A stretch of DNA of 64,000 nucleotides from Paenibacillaceae bacterium (GTDB lineage: Bacteria > Bacillota > Bacilli > Paenibacillales > Paenibacillaceae): contig REGQ01000015.1 of assembly GCA_004134985.1 (NCBI GenBank), positions 90,948 to 154,947 on the forward strand, given 5' to 3'. Both the position numbers and the translations under genes were made by a program. This document shows positions 8,583 through 18,296 of the stretch, one piece after another. Numbering within the stretch: the first letter of the stretch is position 1; each line of letters starts with the position of its first letter. The notes beneath the pieces were generated by a model. The model searched no databases. It saw only the letters and a list, made by a program, of their open reading frames with translations, and was not told the origin of the DNA.

Positions 8583-10661
8583 TTATTCATCTCCCCCGAG
8601 CAAATGCTCGGCAAACCACGCATTCACCTGCTGCTGGGCATCCATCCGGTAAGCTGGCTTGCCAAGCTTCAAGAAGTTGTGATTCGATCCCGGATAACGA
8701 ATCAATCGCGTTGTCTGCCCCAAACGCTTGAGCGCTGTATACCACTGATCTGACTCGGCAACCGGACAGCGTAAATCCTGCTCTCCGTGCATAATCAATA
8801 CAGGAATTTGGACCTTGTCCGCGTAGGCAAGCGGCGAACGTTCCCAGAGCAGTTGAGGATCATTCCACGGATTGCCGCCGACAATTCCTTCTGTATATGA
8901 AATACCGATATCACTCGTACCGTAAAAAGAAAGCCAGTTGGAAATGCCGCGCTGTGTAACGGCTGCCTTGAATCGATCCGTATGGGAGACGATCCAGTTC
9001 GTCATTAAGCCGCCATAGCTGCCCCCGATAACGCCGAGCCGCGAAGCATCGATCCCATCGAATTTGGCGAGCACAGCATCCACCGCCTCCATCAGATCAC
9101 GGTAATCCCCGCCCCCGAAATCTCCGCGGCAAGCCTTGGCAATTTCCTGACCATAGCCAATGCTCCCCCGAGGATTAACGAACATAACAGCACAGCCCTG
9201 CGCAACCATCACTTGCAGCTCATGGCTGTAGGTTGGCGCATACATCGCATGCGGCCCGCCGTGAATGGCCAGAACGAGCGGAATTCCCCCATTGGACTCA
9301 CCCGCAGCCTGCTCATCCAGGAAAGGCTTCATAATCCAGCCTTGCAGGTCAAAACCGTCTGATGTCTCATACCAAAACGCTTCCGGCTCGCTGACTGCCA
9401 ACTCACTCATAAGCGGCTGATTCCAGCTTGTAAGCTGCATTCGTTCTCCGGTTTGAACATCGAATCGGTACAGCTCGCCAGGCCCGTGCAAGTCTATCAC
9501 CGCCATCACCAACTGCTGCCCATCCGACGAGATGGCAAGATGGTAGATATCCTGTTCCCCCGCTATTATGGCTTGCGGCTCGCTATTTTCTACCAAATAA
9601 TATAGATTGGCTTGCCCCTTGCAAGTTCCAATCGCATACCACCCTGACCCATTAACCGCATACAGCGGGCCGGCAATAGTATTTCCAGGCTTCATATCAT
9701 TCAATATGGCGTTGCCAATTTCCAAATCAGCGACGGAGACAGCTTTTGCTTCTCCTCCGTTTGCCCCAATCGTATACAACCTGTTTTGCGTTCCGCTGCC
9801 GTAACGGCGATCATTTCCGATCATAGCAAGTTCCGTTCCATCGGATGAATAGCTGAAGTGCTGAATCAATATAGCAGAGGCAGTTAACTGAACGGCTTCC
9901 ATCGTAGGCAAGTCTAATGTATACAAATCATTAAAAGGCTGCAAATCGGCATCCTCGCCATCACGCGGCACTTTGGCAAGAAATGCAATCTGTTGTCCAT
10001 CAGGTGACCATGTCGGCTGTGCAGCGTTGTACTGGCCTGAAGTCAATTGGATAATCGTACCTTCATCCACTTCAAGCAAGAACAGGTGCGTATACAAACC
10101 GTCCCACCATCCGGCACCTTCCGCTTTGGGGATGGTACGATCATAGGCACTGCCGCGCTGAAGAGACAACGGTGAAGCAGATGGTACAGCAGATGACTCG
10201 GTTTCACTCACTACAATGGGTCCGGCACTTTCATCCGCACTGGTTCGAGTCGAATAGACAATGCGCTTCCCGTCAGGCGACCATGCAAAGACTGCAACAC
10301 CATGCCGCGCTGCCGTCAACTGCTTCGGTTCTTGACCTTCTCCTGCAATGACGAAGAGCTGCGGTTTGCCTTCCAGAACACGAAGAAAAGCAAGCTGCGC
10401 GCCATCCGGACGCCAGGACGGCGAAGCATCGTGCTTTCCTTCAGTCCAAGCCTTATCCATGCGGCCATCAAGGGAAACCACCCGTATATGCGTTCGATAA
10501 TCATTGGTTTGCTTGTCTATTTCCTTCAGCACATAAGCCGCCGAGCTTGCCTTGGGATGAACGGCTGGATCACTGACCCATCGATAGCGTAAGAGGTCTT
10601 CAGGAACAATCTTTCTTCGAGATGCATTCGATTTTCGAACTTCATTCGCTTCTTGATTCAT
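8583..10661 (-). CDS. S9 family peptidase (acylaminoacyl-peptidase-like prolyl oligopeptidase)
   Basis: 692 residues, no signal peptide, so cytoplasmic. Residues ~30-410 form a beta-propeller with TolB/PD40-like blades (SPDGKRIVYSTR, WSPDGQQIAFLAK). The C-terminal alpha/beta-hydrolase has GGSYGG (serine), HGEQDLRCP (aspartate) and GSNHNF (histidine). It cleaves short peptides. The start at 10661 has GGAGG 7 bases upstream and overlaps the preceding ATP-binding gene by ATGA, so it is translationally coupled. As the last gene of the peptide uptake operon it probably degrades imported oligopeptides. Confidence 0.92.
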   Translation of the reverse strand: MNQEANEVRKSNASRRKIVPEDLLRYRWVSDPAVHPKASSAAYVLKEIDKQTNDYRTHIRVVSLDGRMDKAWTEGKHDASPSWRPDGAQLAFLRVLEGKPQLFVIAGEGQEPKQLTAARHGVAVFAWSPDGKRIVYSTRTSADESAGPIVVSETESSAVPSASPLSLQRGSAYDRTIPKAEGAGWWDGLYTHLFLLEVDEGTIIQLTSGQYNAAQPTWSPDGQQIAFLAKVPRDGEDADLQPFNDLYTLDLPTMEAVQLTASAILIQHFSYSSDGTELAMIGNDRRYGSGTQNRLYTIGANGGEAKAVSVADLEIGNAILNDMKPGNTIAGPLYAVNGSGWYAIGTCKGQANLYYLVENSEPQAIIAGEQDIYHLAISSDGQQLVMAVIDLHGPGELYRFDVQTGERMQLTSWNQPLMSELAVSEPEAFWYETSDGFDLQGWIMKPFLDEQAAGESNGGIPLVLAIHGGPHAMYAPTYSHELQVMVAQGCAVMFVNPRGSIGYGQEIAKACRGDFGGGDYRDLMEAVDAVLAKFDGIDASRLGVIGGSYGGLMTNWIVSHTDRFKAAVTQRGISNWLSFYGTSDIGISYTEGIVGGNPWNDPQLLWERSPLAYADKVQIPVLIMHGEQDLRCPVAESDQWYTALKRLGQTTRLIRYPGSNHNFLKLGKPAYRMDAQQQVNAWFAEHLLGGDE

Positions 10662-11653
10662 CTTCTTTCCTCCAAAGGATAATGACATGCCGCCCTGTGC
10701 CCGGCTGTAAACTCTCTTAATAACGGCGCCTCCGCACGGCACAGATCTGTTGCGTAGGCACAACGCGGATGAAAAGCACAGCCTTGCGGCGGATTTGCCG
10801 GGTTCGGAAGCTCTCCCGCCAACGGGCTACGCGGTCTCCTCAGAGCAGGATCGGGGATTGGGACGGCGGCGAGCAGCGCTTCCGTATAAGGATGCCTCGG
10901 CCTGGAGAACAGATCATCACGCACGGCAATTTCAACGATTTTCCCCAGATACATCACAGCGATTCGATCGCTGGCAAACTTCACTGAAGGCAAACCATGC
11001 GCAATAAAGATATAAGTAAGTTGAAACTGCTGCTGCAAATCTTTTAGTAAATTCAAGATTTGCGCCTGAATAGAAACGTCGAGTGCAGAGATCGGCTCAT
11101 CACAAATAATCAATTTGGGTTTGAGTGCCAGCGCTCGGGCAATGCCAACCCGCTGACGCTGGCCACCGCTGAATTCATGAGGGTAGCGATTTGCATGATG
11201 CGCACCGAGTCCTACCGCTGCAAGCAGCCGGTTGACCTCATCCCGCAGCTCCTTGCCCTTGGCGAGATGGTGTACCTGAAGCGGTTCAGCAATAATATCA
11301 AACACTTTCATGCGTGGATTCAGAGAAGAAAACGGATCTTGAAAGACAAGTTGCAATTGCTGTCGCGTCTCCCTCAGCTCTTTCTCGCCCATTTTCAATA
11401 AATCGATGCCCCGAAAGTGAATTTCTCCTGCAGTCGGTTCCAGCAAGCGCGCAATCAATTGCCCCATGGTCGATTTTCCGCAGCCGGATTCCCCGACAAT
11501 TCCAAGCGTCTCGCCCGGCATGACCATGAAATCAAGACCGTCAACAGCCCGAACATAGGAGGTTGTTGAGCGGAATAACCCCTTCTTGACCGGGTAATGT
11601 TTCTTAAGCCCCTTTACTTCCAGCAACGGCTCCTGTCCCGGCTGGTCATTCAT
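10658..11653 (-). CDS. Oligopeptide ABC transporter ATP-binding protein (DppF/OppF type)
   Basis: 331 residues. Walker [11 protein letters not shown]-loop, signature [15 protein letters not shown], Walker B LIICDEP and H-loop IAHG are present. The C-terminal oligopeptide/dipeptide transporter extension carries [14 protein letters not shown], a four-cysteine motif known to hold an iron-sulfur cluster in some homologues. One of two ATPases driving the permease pair. The ATG overlaps the preceding gene's stop (ATGA), with GAGGAGGTG upstream. Confidence 0.94.
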   Translation of the reverse strand: MNDQPGQEPLLEVKGLKKHYPVKKGLFRSTTSYVRAVDGLDFMVMPGETLGIVGESGCGKSTMGQLIARLLEPTAGEIHFRGIDLLKMGEKELRETRQQLQLVFQDPFSSLNPRMKVFDIIAEPLQVHHLAKGKELRDEVNRLLAAVGLGAHHANRYPHEFSGGQRQRVGIARALALKPKLIICDEPISALDVSIQAQILNLLKDLQQQFQLTYIFIAHGLPSVKFASDRIAVMYLGKIVEIAVRDDLFSRPRHPYTEALLAAVPIPDPALRRPRSPLAGELPNPANPPQGCAFHPRCAYATDLCRAEAPLLREFTAGHRAACHYPLEERR

Positions 11654-12624
11654 GCCTGCACCTCCTCAGTCCGTATGCAGCTCACAAGTCGTCCTGCTGT
11701 CCTCGGTTCAAGCTTTGGCTTGATCTTGCTGCACTGACTGTCCGCATAAGGGCACCTGGGGTGAAAAGGGCAGCCGTCAGGCATCGCCAGCAGATTAGGC
11801 ACCATGCCTTGAATGGAATCCAGCCTTTCGCGCTGCTCATTCATTTTGGGAAGGGAGCCGAGCAAGCCGATCGTATAAGGATGCATCGGGCGTTCAAACA
11901 GTTCATAGACCGACGCTTCCTCCACAATTTCACCCGCATACATCACCGCAACTCTGTCTGCCATTTCAGCGACGACACCGAGATCATGCGTAATGAGAAT
12001 GACACCCGTGTTTTCCTCATCGCTTAGCGTTTCGATTAAATTCAAAATTTGCGACTGGATCGTGACATCCAGTGCGGTTGTCGGTTCATCAGCAATCAAC
12101 AGCTTGGGGCGGCAGGCTAGCGCAATCGCAATCATTACACGCTGTCGCATGCCGCCTGATAGCTGATGCGGGAAGCTTTGGGCCACTTTGGCCGCCCCGG
12201 AAATCCCGACACGATTCAGCAGTTCAACACTTTTCTCACGCGACTGCTGTCTGCTTAGCCCTTGATGAACACGAAGCACTTCGCCGATTTGATTGCCTAT
12301 TGTAAATACCGGATTGAGCGATGTCATTGGTTCCTGAAAAATAATGGAGATCTCATTTCCACGCAGCCGTCTCATTTGCTTCCCGGACAGCTTCAGCAAG
12401 TCCGTCCCCTCAAAGCGAATCTCGCCGCCGACAACTTTGCCAGGGGAAGCAACCAGGCCCATGACGGACATAGCGGTGACGCTTTTACCGCTGCCTGATT
12501 CGCCGACAATGGCCAATGTCTCGCCATGGTTTACGTAAAAGCTGATCTCATTGACCGATGGGACAATGCCGCCATCGGTTTTGAAATAGGTTTTTAACTG
12601 ATTCACTTCAAGCAACCGGGTCAT
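11650..12624 (-). CDS. Oligopeptide ABC transporter ATP-binding protein (DppD/OppD type)
   Basis: 324 residues from ATG at 12624, chosen because AAGGAGG lies 10 bases upstream; the longer in-frame reading would include the SD in coding sequence. Walker [10 protein letters not shown], signature [12 protein letters not shown], Walker [14 protein letters not shown]. The C-terminal extension has [14 protein letters not shown]. It pairs with the next ATPase and the two permeases. Membrane-peripheral, cytoplasmic face. Confidence 0.94.
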   Translation of the reverse strand: MTRLLEVNQLKTYFKTDGGIVPSVNEISFYVNHGETLAIVGESGSGKSVTAMSVMGLVASPGKVVGGEIRFEGTDLLKLSGKQMRRLRGNEISIIFQEPMTSLNPVFTIGNQIGEVLRVHQGLSRQQSREKSVELLNRVGISGAAKVAQSFPHQLSGGMRQRVMIAIALACRPKLLIADEPTTALDVTIQSQILNLIETLSDEENTGVILITHDLGVVAEMADRVAVMYAGEIVEEASVYELFERPMHPYTIGLLGSLPKMNEQRERLDSIQGMVPNLLAMPDGCPFHPRCPYADSQCSKIKPKLEPRTAGRLVSCIRTEEVQA

Positions 12625-12658
12625 CTCATCCGCCCCTCCTTCCGCCTTCAACGCTTAG

Positions 12659-13588
12659 CTACTCCCTCGTCTGCATCCGTGGATCAAGCACATCCCGCAG
12701 CCAATCCCCAAGGAAGATAACACCGAGCACAGTGATGGTTATTGCAGCACCCGGGAAGGTGGCCACCCACCAGCTTGTCGCGATATATTGTCTCCCATCG
12801 CTCAGCATGCCTCCCCACGATACATCAGGCGGTTTAATGCCAAGTCCCAGAAAGCTGAGCGAAGCCTCCATCAAAATGGTCGTTGCCACGTTCATACCAG
12901 ATAGAATAATGAATGAAGACACCACATTCGGCAAAATATGCTTCAGGATAATTCTACCGTTGCGCGAGCCAACCGCCCGGGCCGCTTTTACAAAGTCCCG
13001 CTCCTTAATGCTAAGCACCTCGCCACGCATCACTCTTGCGTAAGATACCCAATTGGTCAGGCCAATAACGAAGATTAGCGTCGTCAAGCCTGGACCCACA
13101 ACAGCAAGCACGACGAGCATTAGCAGTATGGATGGTATAGATAGGAAGGCATCCGCTGTCCGCATAATGATGGCGCTTGCCCATTTGCCGTAATAGCCGG
13201 AAATGAGTCCGAGCACCGCTCCGATTGCGCCTGAGACCAGTACTGCGCCAATTCCGACAATTAGGGACACCCTTGTTCCGTATACAAGACGGCTGAAAAT
13301 ATCACGCCCTAAATTATCTGTGCCAAGCAAATGAGCTGACATCCCCCCGTCCATCCAGACCGGCGGCTTCAGACGGAGCAACGGATCAAGCTCAGCCGGA
13401 TTATGGGTGGCAATGAAGGGAGCAAACAGTGCAACCAGGCAGATCACAGTGAATATCATCGCTCCTACAGTGCCTGTTTTACTTTTCCATAGCAGCTTTA
13501 GCATCTGCTTGTAACGAGGCCCGCTCCCCTTCACAGCCTCCGCTTCCTGAAGGGTGTTGCCGGCTAATGTATCCATCTCCCGCGCCAT
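12659..13588 (-). CDS. Oligopeptide ABC transporter permease (DppC type)
   Basis: 309 residues, six predicted membrane helices. The N-terminal segment plus helix (VGAMIFTVICLVALFAPFIA) is the OppC-like domain. The EAA loop VKAARAVGSRNGRIILKHILPN contacts the ATPases. LGTDNLGRDIFSRLVYG is typical of the DppC family. Start ATG has AAGGGGAG 5 bases upstream. It lies 18 bp after dppB. Confidence 0.94.
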   Translation of the reverse strand: MAREMDTLAGNTLQEAEAVKGSGPRYKQMLKLLWKSKTGTVGAMIFTVICLVALFAPFIATHNPAELDPLLRLKPPVWMDGGMSAHLLGTDNLGRDIFSRLVYGTRVSLIVGIGAVLVSGAIGAVLGLISGYYGKWASAIIMRTADAFLSIPSILLMLVVLAVVGPGLTTLIFVIGLTNWVSYARVMRGEVLSIKERDFVKAARAVGSRNGRIILKHILPNVVSSFIILSGMNVATTILMEASLSFLGLGIKPPDVSWGGMLSDGRQYIATSWWVATFPGAAITITVLGVIFLGDWLRDVLDPRMQTRE

Positions 13589-13606
13589 ACCGTCTCCCCT
13601 TTGCAG

Positions 13607-14524
13607 CTAGTTGTACTTAATTCTTGGATCAAGAAAACGGTAGATGACATCTGTCAGCAGGTTGGTGATGATCACCGTTATCGCAATGACAAATACTGCC
13701 GCCTGGACGATTGCCATGTCCCGGGTATTGACAGAAGTAACCAGCAATTGACCCAGTCCCGGCCAGGCAAATACCGTTTCTGTAATCAATGTTCCGCCAA
13801 TCAAGCTCGTGAACTGCAGCCCCATAATCGTAACAACCGGAATCAAGCCGTTGCGCAGTGCATGCTTGCCCACTACGATTGCTTCGAGCAGCCCTTTGCT
13901 TCTTGCAGTCCGGATATAATCCTGGTTCAGGATTTCCAGCATGTTGGAACGGATCAACCTTGTCATTTGGGCTGCAAGTCCCACTCCCAGCGTAAAGGCA
14001 GGCAGCACCAAATGCTCCAGGCCGCCCTTCCCCGAAACCGGAAAGAAACCAAACCCGACCGAAAAGACCAATATCAGCATAATGCCCATCCAAAAATTCG
14101 GCATCGCTTTGCCAATAACCGACAAACTGGAAATAATGAGATCCATAAAGGTATTTCGCTTGACTGCAGAAATAATTCCAAGCGGCACGGCCATGACAAC
14201 AGCAATCAGCATAGCAGCGGCCGCAAGCTGAAAGCTTGCCGGCAGCCGTTCGAGCACGAGCGGCAATGCCGGTTCGCCATAATGGAATGAGGTGCCGAAT
14301 TCTCCCTGTAGAGCATTGCTGAGAAAGGTGCCGTATTGCACATACAGAGGCCGGTCAAGGCCCCATGCGGCACGCAAAGCAGCTATATCCGCATCCGTCG
14401 CGGTGTCTGGAAGCATCAAGGCAACAGGATCGCCTGTGATATGAACCAGCACAAACACGATGATAGAGACAAGGAATAAGACAGGAACGATTTGGAGCAC
14501 CGTTCTGATTATAAATTTACCCAC
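13607..14524 (-). CDS. Oligopeptide ABC transporter permease (DppB type)
   Basis: 305 residues, six predicted membrane helices starting with IIRTVLQIVPVLFLVSIIVFVL. EAA loop YIRTARSKGLLEAIVVGKHALRN. GTLITETVFAWPGLGQLLV is the conserved C-terminal signature. Start is GTG with GGAAGGAG 7 bases upstream. Partner of the DppC-type permease downstream. Confidence 0.94.
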   Translation of the reverse strand: MGKFIIRTVLQIVPVLFLVSIIVFVLVHITGDPVALMLPDTATDADIAALRAAWGLDRPLYVQYGTFLSNALQGEFGTSFHYGEPALPLVLERLPASFQLAAAAMLIAVVMAVPLGIISAVKRNTFMDLIISSLSVIGKAMPNFWMGIMLILVFSVGFGFFPVSGKGGLEHLVLPAFTLGVGLAAQMTRLIRSNMLEILNQDYIRTARSKGLLEAIVVGKHALRNGLIPVVTIMGLQFTSLIGGTLITETVFAWPGLGQLLVTSVNTRDMAIVQAAVFVIAITVIITNLLTDVIYRFLDPRIKYN

Positions 14525-14567
14525 CGCTTCGCTCCTTCCCGACTTGCAATCTTTAGCCTCTGCTCAA

Positions 14568-16124
14568 TTATTGAACGGGAATAATCTCATCAGCAAAGAA
14601 CATTTCGTCGAGGCGTGGCGTATAGGTCACTCGTTCACCCACACCGTAGATCCCTTTCATCTGATACAAGTAAATCGTCGGACGATCCGTAGCAATATGC
14701 TGTTGAACCTGTTGGAATTGCTGTTCCCGATCAGCAGTATTCATATTGACTGAGGCTGCTTGCAGCAAGCTCTCGACTTCAGCATTATTATAGTCCGTTT
14801 CGCCTGCAGCGTTTTCCACCAGGAAACGATTGTAGTTGTTGGAAGCATCGAACAGTGAGTTGCCGACCCCAAGCAGAAACAGCTCTTTAAATTTCTTTGC
14901 ATTGTAGGTTTCACTGAATTTGCTTGGCTCCAAAATTTCCAGATTGACTTCAAAACCAACAGAGGTCAACATCGCAGCTGTCACTTCCGCCACTTCCTTG
15001 TAATTTGAAGCAGCTGTGAACGTAATTTTAGCTCCCGATTCATAACCAGCTTCTTTCAGCAATTCCTTTGCTTTCTCCTGATCATACACATATTGATCAT
15101 ACAAGCTTGGGTCTGCACCAAAATTGCCGGGTGTGACCGATGTACGGGTAGGGATTCCTGCGCCGCCTGCAATGCTGTCAATGATCGCTTGATTATCGAT
15201 CGCCAGTTCAATTGCTTCGCGTACCTTCGGATCAGCCGTAATCGATCCTTCCGTCATTCGCATAAGCACATGGAGCACTCTTTGGATCGTAGCCTCTTCA
15301 ATCTTCGCCTTTCCGCTATCATTGATGCGCTGAACGTCTGTTGAAGGCACGTTAGCTGCTACATCGACACCACCGGTAATCAATTCGGATACGCGGGTTG
15401 ACGCTTCCGGAACCATTCGAAACACAACCTTGTCCCATTTCGACTCGGATGCAAAGTAATCCTCATTTTTCACCAGTTCAATCCGGTCATCCTTTGCCCA
15501 TTTACTGAACTTGTAAGGACCTGTACCAATTGGCGCTTTTAGAAAAGCCTCCATCCCGTTTTCCTCGATGTATTTGGCAGGCAGAATATCAGCGCCCATT
15601 CTTGATAAACGATTCAACATAATCGGGTCGGGATGATTGGTAACAATATCCACTGTATATTCATCGATAATATTCACTTCTTTAAGATCCTTATAATAGG
15701 AATGCTGTTTCAATCCGCTGTCCTTCGCTACACGCTCCAGCGAAAATTTAACATCCGCAGCTGTAAACGGATCACCATTATGGAACTTGACATCGTCTCG
15801 CAGCTTGAATCTCCACGTCGTATCATCGACGGCCTCCCATGAGACGGCCAGTGACGCCTGCTTGTTCTGCGCGCTGTCGTTTTTAAGCAAATAGTCGTAC
15901 ACATTAACCAGCACTGCTTCGCTATACGTATTGTTGTTGTTGTGAGCATCAAAGCTTTCAATATCTGTCGCGTTGGCAATCGTCAGCACCTTTTCATTGC
16001 TGGCGGAAGGCGCGCTTGTTCCTGGGTTGTCGCTGTCTTTCTCCTTGCCTCCCGAGCAGCCTGTCAGCAGCAATATTCCTGCCAACAGAACAATAAATCC
16101 TTTGGTGAACTTTGACTTAAACAT
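14568..16124 (-). CDS. Peptide ABC transporter substrate-binding lipoprotein (SBP family 5)
   Basis: 518 residues. A lipoprotein signal peptide ends in the lipobox LLTGC (Cys23), so the protein is anchored on the outer face of the membrane. The body is a family 5 solute-binding protein (WRFKLRDDVKFHNGDPFTAADVKFSLER and GTGPYKF). It delivers peptides, or possibly nickel-chelate or opine-like ligands, to the permeases. The M20 and S9 hydrolases in the same operon favour acylated or ordinary peptides. It is 21 bp after the M20 gene. Confidence 0.92.
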   Translation of the reverse strand: MFKSKFTKGFIVLLAGILLLTGCSGGKEKDSDNPGTSAPSASNEKVLTIANATDIESFDAHNNNNTYSEAVLVNVYDYLLKNDSAQNKQASLAVSWEAVDDTTWRFKLRDDVKFHNGDPFTAADVKFSLERVAKDSGLKQHSYYKDLKEVNIIDEYTVDIVTNHPDPIMLNRLSRMGADILPAKYIEENGMEAFLKAPIGTGPYKFSKWAKDDRIELVKNEDYFASESKWDKVVFRMVPEASTRVSELITGGVDVAANVPSTDVQRINDSGKAKIEEATIQRVLHVLMRMTEGSITADPKVREAIELAIDNQAIIDSIAGGAGIPTRTSVTPGNFGADPSLYDQYVYDQEKAKELLKEAGYESGAKITFTAASNYKEVAEVTAAMLTSVGFEVNLEILEPSKFSETYNAKKFKELFLLGVGNSLFDASNNYNRFLVENAAGETDYNNAEVESLLQAASVNMNTADREQQFQQVQQHIATDRPTIYLYQMKGIYGVGERVTYTPRLDEMFFADEIIPVQ

Positions 16125-16145
16125 CTGTATGCCCCCATCGTATGG

Positions 16146-17345
16146 TTAGTTTGTTGTTTGATTCAGATAAGATAGTGCCATCGCCGATAGCATTGCTGTT
16201 CCCAAAGGAAGCGCCTCTTCGTCCAGATCAAACTTTGGATGATGCAGCGGATACCTTGTGTCGGCTTGGTCATTGCTGGCTCCTAAACGGAAGAATACGC
16301 CAGGAACCCGTTCCGCATAAAAAGCAAAGTCTTCCCCGCCTGTAGAAGGCTTGACATATTCCCAACGCTTCTCCTTGAACAGAAGTTCACTGGTAGTTGC
16401 AAATAAGCGGACCATTTCCTCATTGTTATGGACAACCGGATAGCCCATCCCAAAGTTAAGTTTATACTCGGCTCCAAATGACTGCGTAATCCCGCCGATC
16501 ACCTGATGCAGCAATTCAGGAATCTGCTTGCGTACAGACGCAGAGAGCGTTCTCACCGTGCCGGTCATTTTCACTTCAGAGGCGATTGCGGTGCCCATCG
16601 AACCGCCCTCAATTTTTCCGATTGTAACCACGACCGGTTCCAGCGGATCGATCAATCGGCTCGCGATATGTTGCAGCGCAGAAATAACCTGGGCCGAGAC
16701 AGCAATTGCGTCTACGGTTTCATGCGGTCTTGCGGCATGCCCGCCCTTCCCGATAATGGTAATCTCAATGGCGTCTGCCGAGGCAAAGGCATCTCCGTTC
16801 GTTACGGAAAAACGGCCGGTAGACAATCTGGGAAATACGTGCAACCCGGCTACTGCGTCGACTTTCGGGTTTTCCAGCAGGCCATCGTCAATCATCGCTT
16901 TGGCGCCTGCAAGCCCTTCCTCAGCAGGTTGAAAAATAAATTTAATATTGCCCTTCTCCGGCTGGCCCAGTTTCGTCAAGAGCTGCGCCGCTCCCATCAG
17001 CATGCTCGTATGCGCATCATGTCCGCACAAGTGAGCGGTTCCAGGATGTTTAGAACAGTAGATGACGCTCTTCTCGTCCTGAATCGGAAGTGCATCCATA
17101 TCCGCTCTTAAACCGATTGTCGGGCCAGGCTGCTTCCCCCGCAGCAGAGCGACTACACCGGTTTTCCCTACGTTGGTTTCAACCTCCAGGCCAAGACTTC
17201 TAAGATGTTCCGCTACAATAGCTGCCGTACGAAACTCCTTGAATCCTGTCTCGGGATGCTGATGAAAGTCTCGCCTCCAGGCAACAAGCTGCGGTTTAAG
17301 ATCGTTAGCGAGTGTCCGAATGTGGTCTAAAGGCAATGTCGTCAT
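16146..17345 (-). CDS. M20 family amidohydrolase/carboxypeptidase
   Basis: 399 residues. RRDFHQHPETGFKEFRTA, CGHDAHTSMLMGAA and FIFQPAEEGLAGAKAMIDDG are metal and substrate motifs of the M20D (IAA-amino acid hydrolase/HipO) group, which releases acyl groups from N-acyl amino acids or cleaves short peptides. The start at 17345 (MTTLPLDH) is chosen over an upstream in-frame ATG that would overlap far into the GntR gene. GGAGGGAG is close (3-4 bases), so a TTG at 17336 is possible. It overlaps the end of the GntR gene by 41 bp. Confidence 0.9.
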   Translation of the reverse strand: MTTLPLDHIRTLANDLKPQLVAWRRDFHQHPETGFKEFRTAAIVAEHLRSLGLEVETNVGKTGVVALLRGKQPGPTIGLRADMDALPIQDEKSVIYCSKHPGTAHLCGHDAHTSMLMGAAQLLTKLGQPEKGNIKFIFQPAEEGLAGAKAMIDDGLLENPKVDAVAGLHVFPRLSTGRFSVTNGDAFASADAIEITIIGKGGHAARPHETVDAIAVSAQVISALQHIASRLIDPLEPVVVTIGKIEGGSMGTAIASEVKMTGTVRTLSASVRKQIPELLHQVIGGITQSFGAEYKLNFGMGYPVVHNNEEMVRLFATTSELLFKEKRWEYVKPSTGGEDFAFYAERVPGVFFRLGASNDQADTRYPLHHPKFDLDEEALPLGTAMLSAMALSYLNQTTN

Positions 17346-18075
17346 CTCCCTCCGGGTCGTGAAATACGCGGGCATAAATAGCATCAGCAGATTTGGCAAT
17401 ATGCTCCTGCATAATGTCTCTGGATAGCTCATGGTTACCCTGTTTGATCGCATTGAACAGCGCGATATGATTGTCATAATTGACTTGTCTAACCTCCAGG
17501 TTGTAAGGCATCAAATCAAGCGCAGGATTAATTCGGGTACGGATAGTACGCACCGCTCGCTCAAAATGATGATTGCCTGACCCTTTGGCAATGGCCAGAT
17601 GAAATTTGACATCAAGTGCACGGAACAGCTCCCGCGGACAGGTAGCCACCTTGCTCATATCCAAATAACTTTCCAGTTGGACCAATTCGTCTTCATTCAT
17701 TCGCTGGGCTGCCAGGCTGGCTGCCTCCGGCTCTATAACAAGTCTGTATTCAAACAGTTTAAGCATCTCGTCCCAATTTTGCGCAATCTCCTTGCGATTG
17801 CGAAGATGGGAATTCATTGTGACAGGGAGAACGAACGTGCCGCCCTTGGCCCCTACTCTTTTCTCAATGAGACCCTTTTCCTCCAACTGCCCTAAAGCTT
17901 CCCGAACTGCCAGTCGGCTGGCATTGAAGATGGCTGCCAATTCCCTCTCTGTAGGCAACTGCTCTTCAGATAGCAGTTCCTTTAGAATAATCGCTTCCTC
18001 AAGCTGTTCAAGAATGAAGTCGCTTACCTTCTTGGCATTCACCTGCTCTAGTTTAACAGGGAATTGAAACTGCAT
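17305..18075 (-). CDS. GntR/FadR-family transcriptional regulator of the peptide operon
   Basis: 256 residues. An N-terminal winged helix (LPTERELAAIFNASRLAVREALGQLEEKGLIEKR) is followed by an all-helical FCD effector domain (~85-235) with the typical metal/ligand residues (EYRLVIEPEAASLAA, RALDVKFHLAIAKGSGN, DNHIALFNAI). It is first in the operon, directly behind a near-consensus promoter, so it probably autoregulates and responds to a peptide or acid product. SD AGGAG lies 9 bases before the ATG. Confidence 0.92.
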   Translation of the reverse strand: MQFQFPVKLEQVNAKKVSDFILEQLEEAIILKELLSEEQLPTERELAAIFNASRLAVREALGQLEEKGLIEKRVGAKGGTFVLPVTMNSHLRNRKEIAQNWDEMLKLFEYRLVIEPEAASLAAQRMNEDELVQLESYLDMSKVATCPRELFRALDVKFHLAIAKGSGNHHFERAVRTIRTRINPALDLMPYNLEVRQVNYDNHIALFNAIKQGNHELSRDIMQEHIAKSADAIYARVFHDPEGDDDIAFRPHSDTR

Positions 18076-18165
18076 ACTGTCACACTCCTGTTTACAAGTC
18101 GTAATGATTTAATGTCCAAACCTTAGACCTTTAATGATTAAAAAAAGAACCTTTAGGCTACGATC

Positions 18166-18194
18166 ATTATAGTCTCCGATCTTAATAATGTCAA
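18166..18194 (-). promoter_or_regulatory. Near-consensus sigma-A promoter of the GntR-M20-ABC-S9 operon
   Basis: On the minus strand TTGACA and TATAAT, both perfect, 17 bp apart, 91 bp before the GntR start codon. The AT-rich leader downstream contains two ACCTTTA copies (plus-strand reading) that could be part of the GntR operator. Such a strong promoter implies repression when the system is not needed. Confidence 0.75.
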
Positions 18195-18251
18195 TGGGAT
18201 TAATGGGGTTTAATATGCGCGATCACGAAACATTTCTTACACGTAAAAAAA

Positions 18252-18279
18252 AGCCCTTGATGAAAGGTCATCAAGGGCT
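18252..18279 (-). terminator. Rho-independent terminator of the Gfo/Idh/MocA gene
   Basis: A perfect 12-bp stem (18252-18263 with 18268-18279, loop of 4) followed on the minus strand by eight T residues, 18 bp after the stop codon. Confidence 0.92.
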
Positions 18280-18296
18280 GCATATCGGTTTGCAAA

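Noticed and set aside
13601..14290. 229-residue plus-strand frame
   Set aside because: Antisense to the DppB-type permease; rich in H, Q, N and C as expected from the reverse of a membrane gene.
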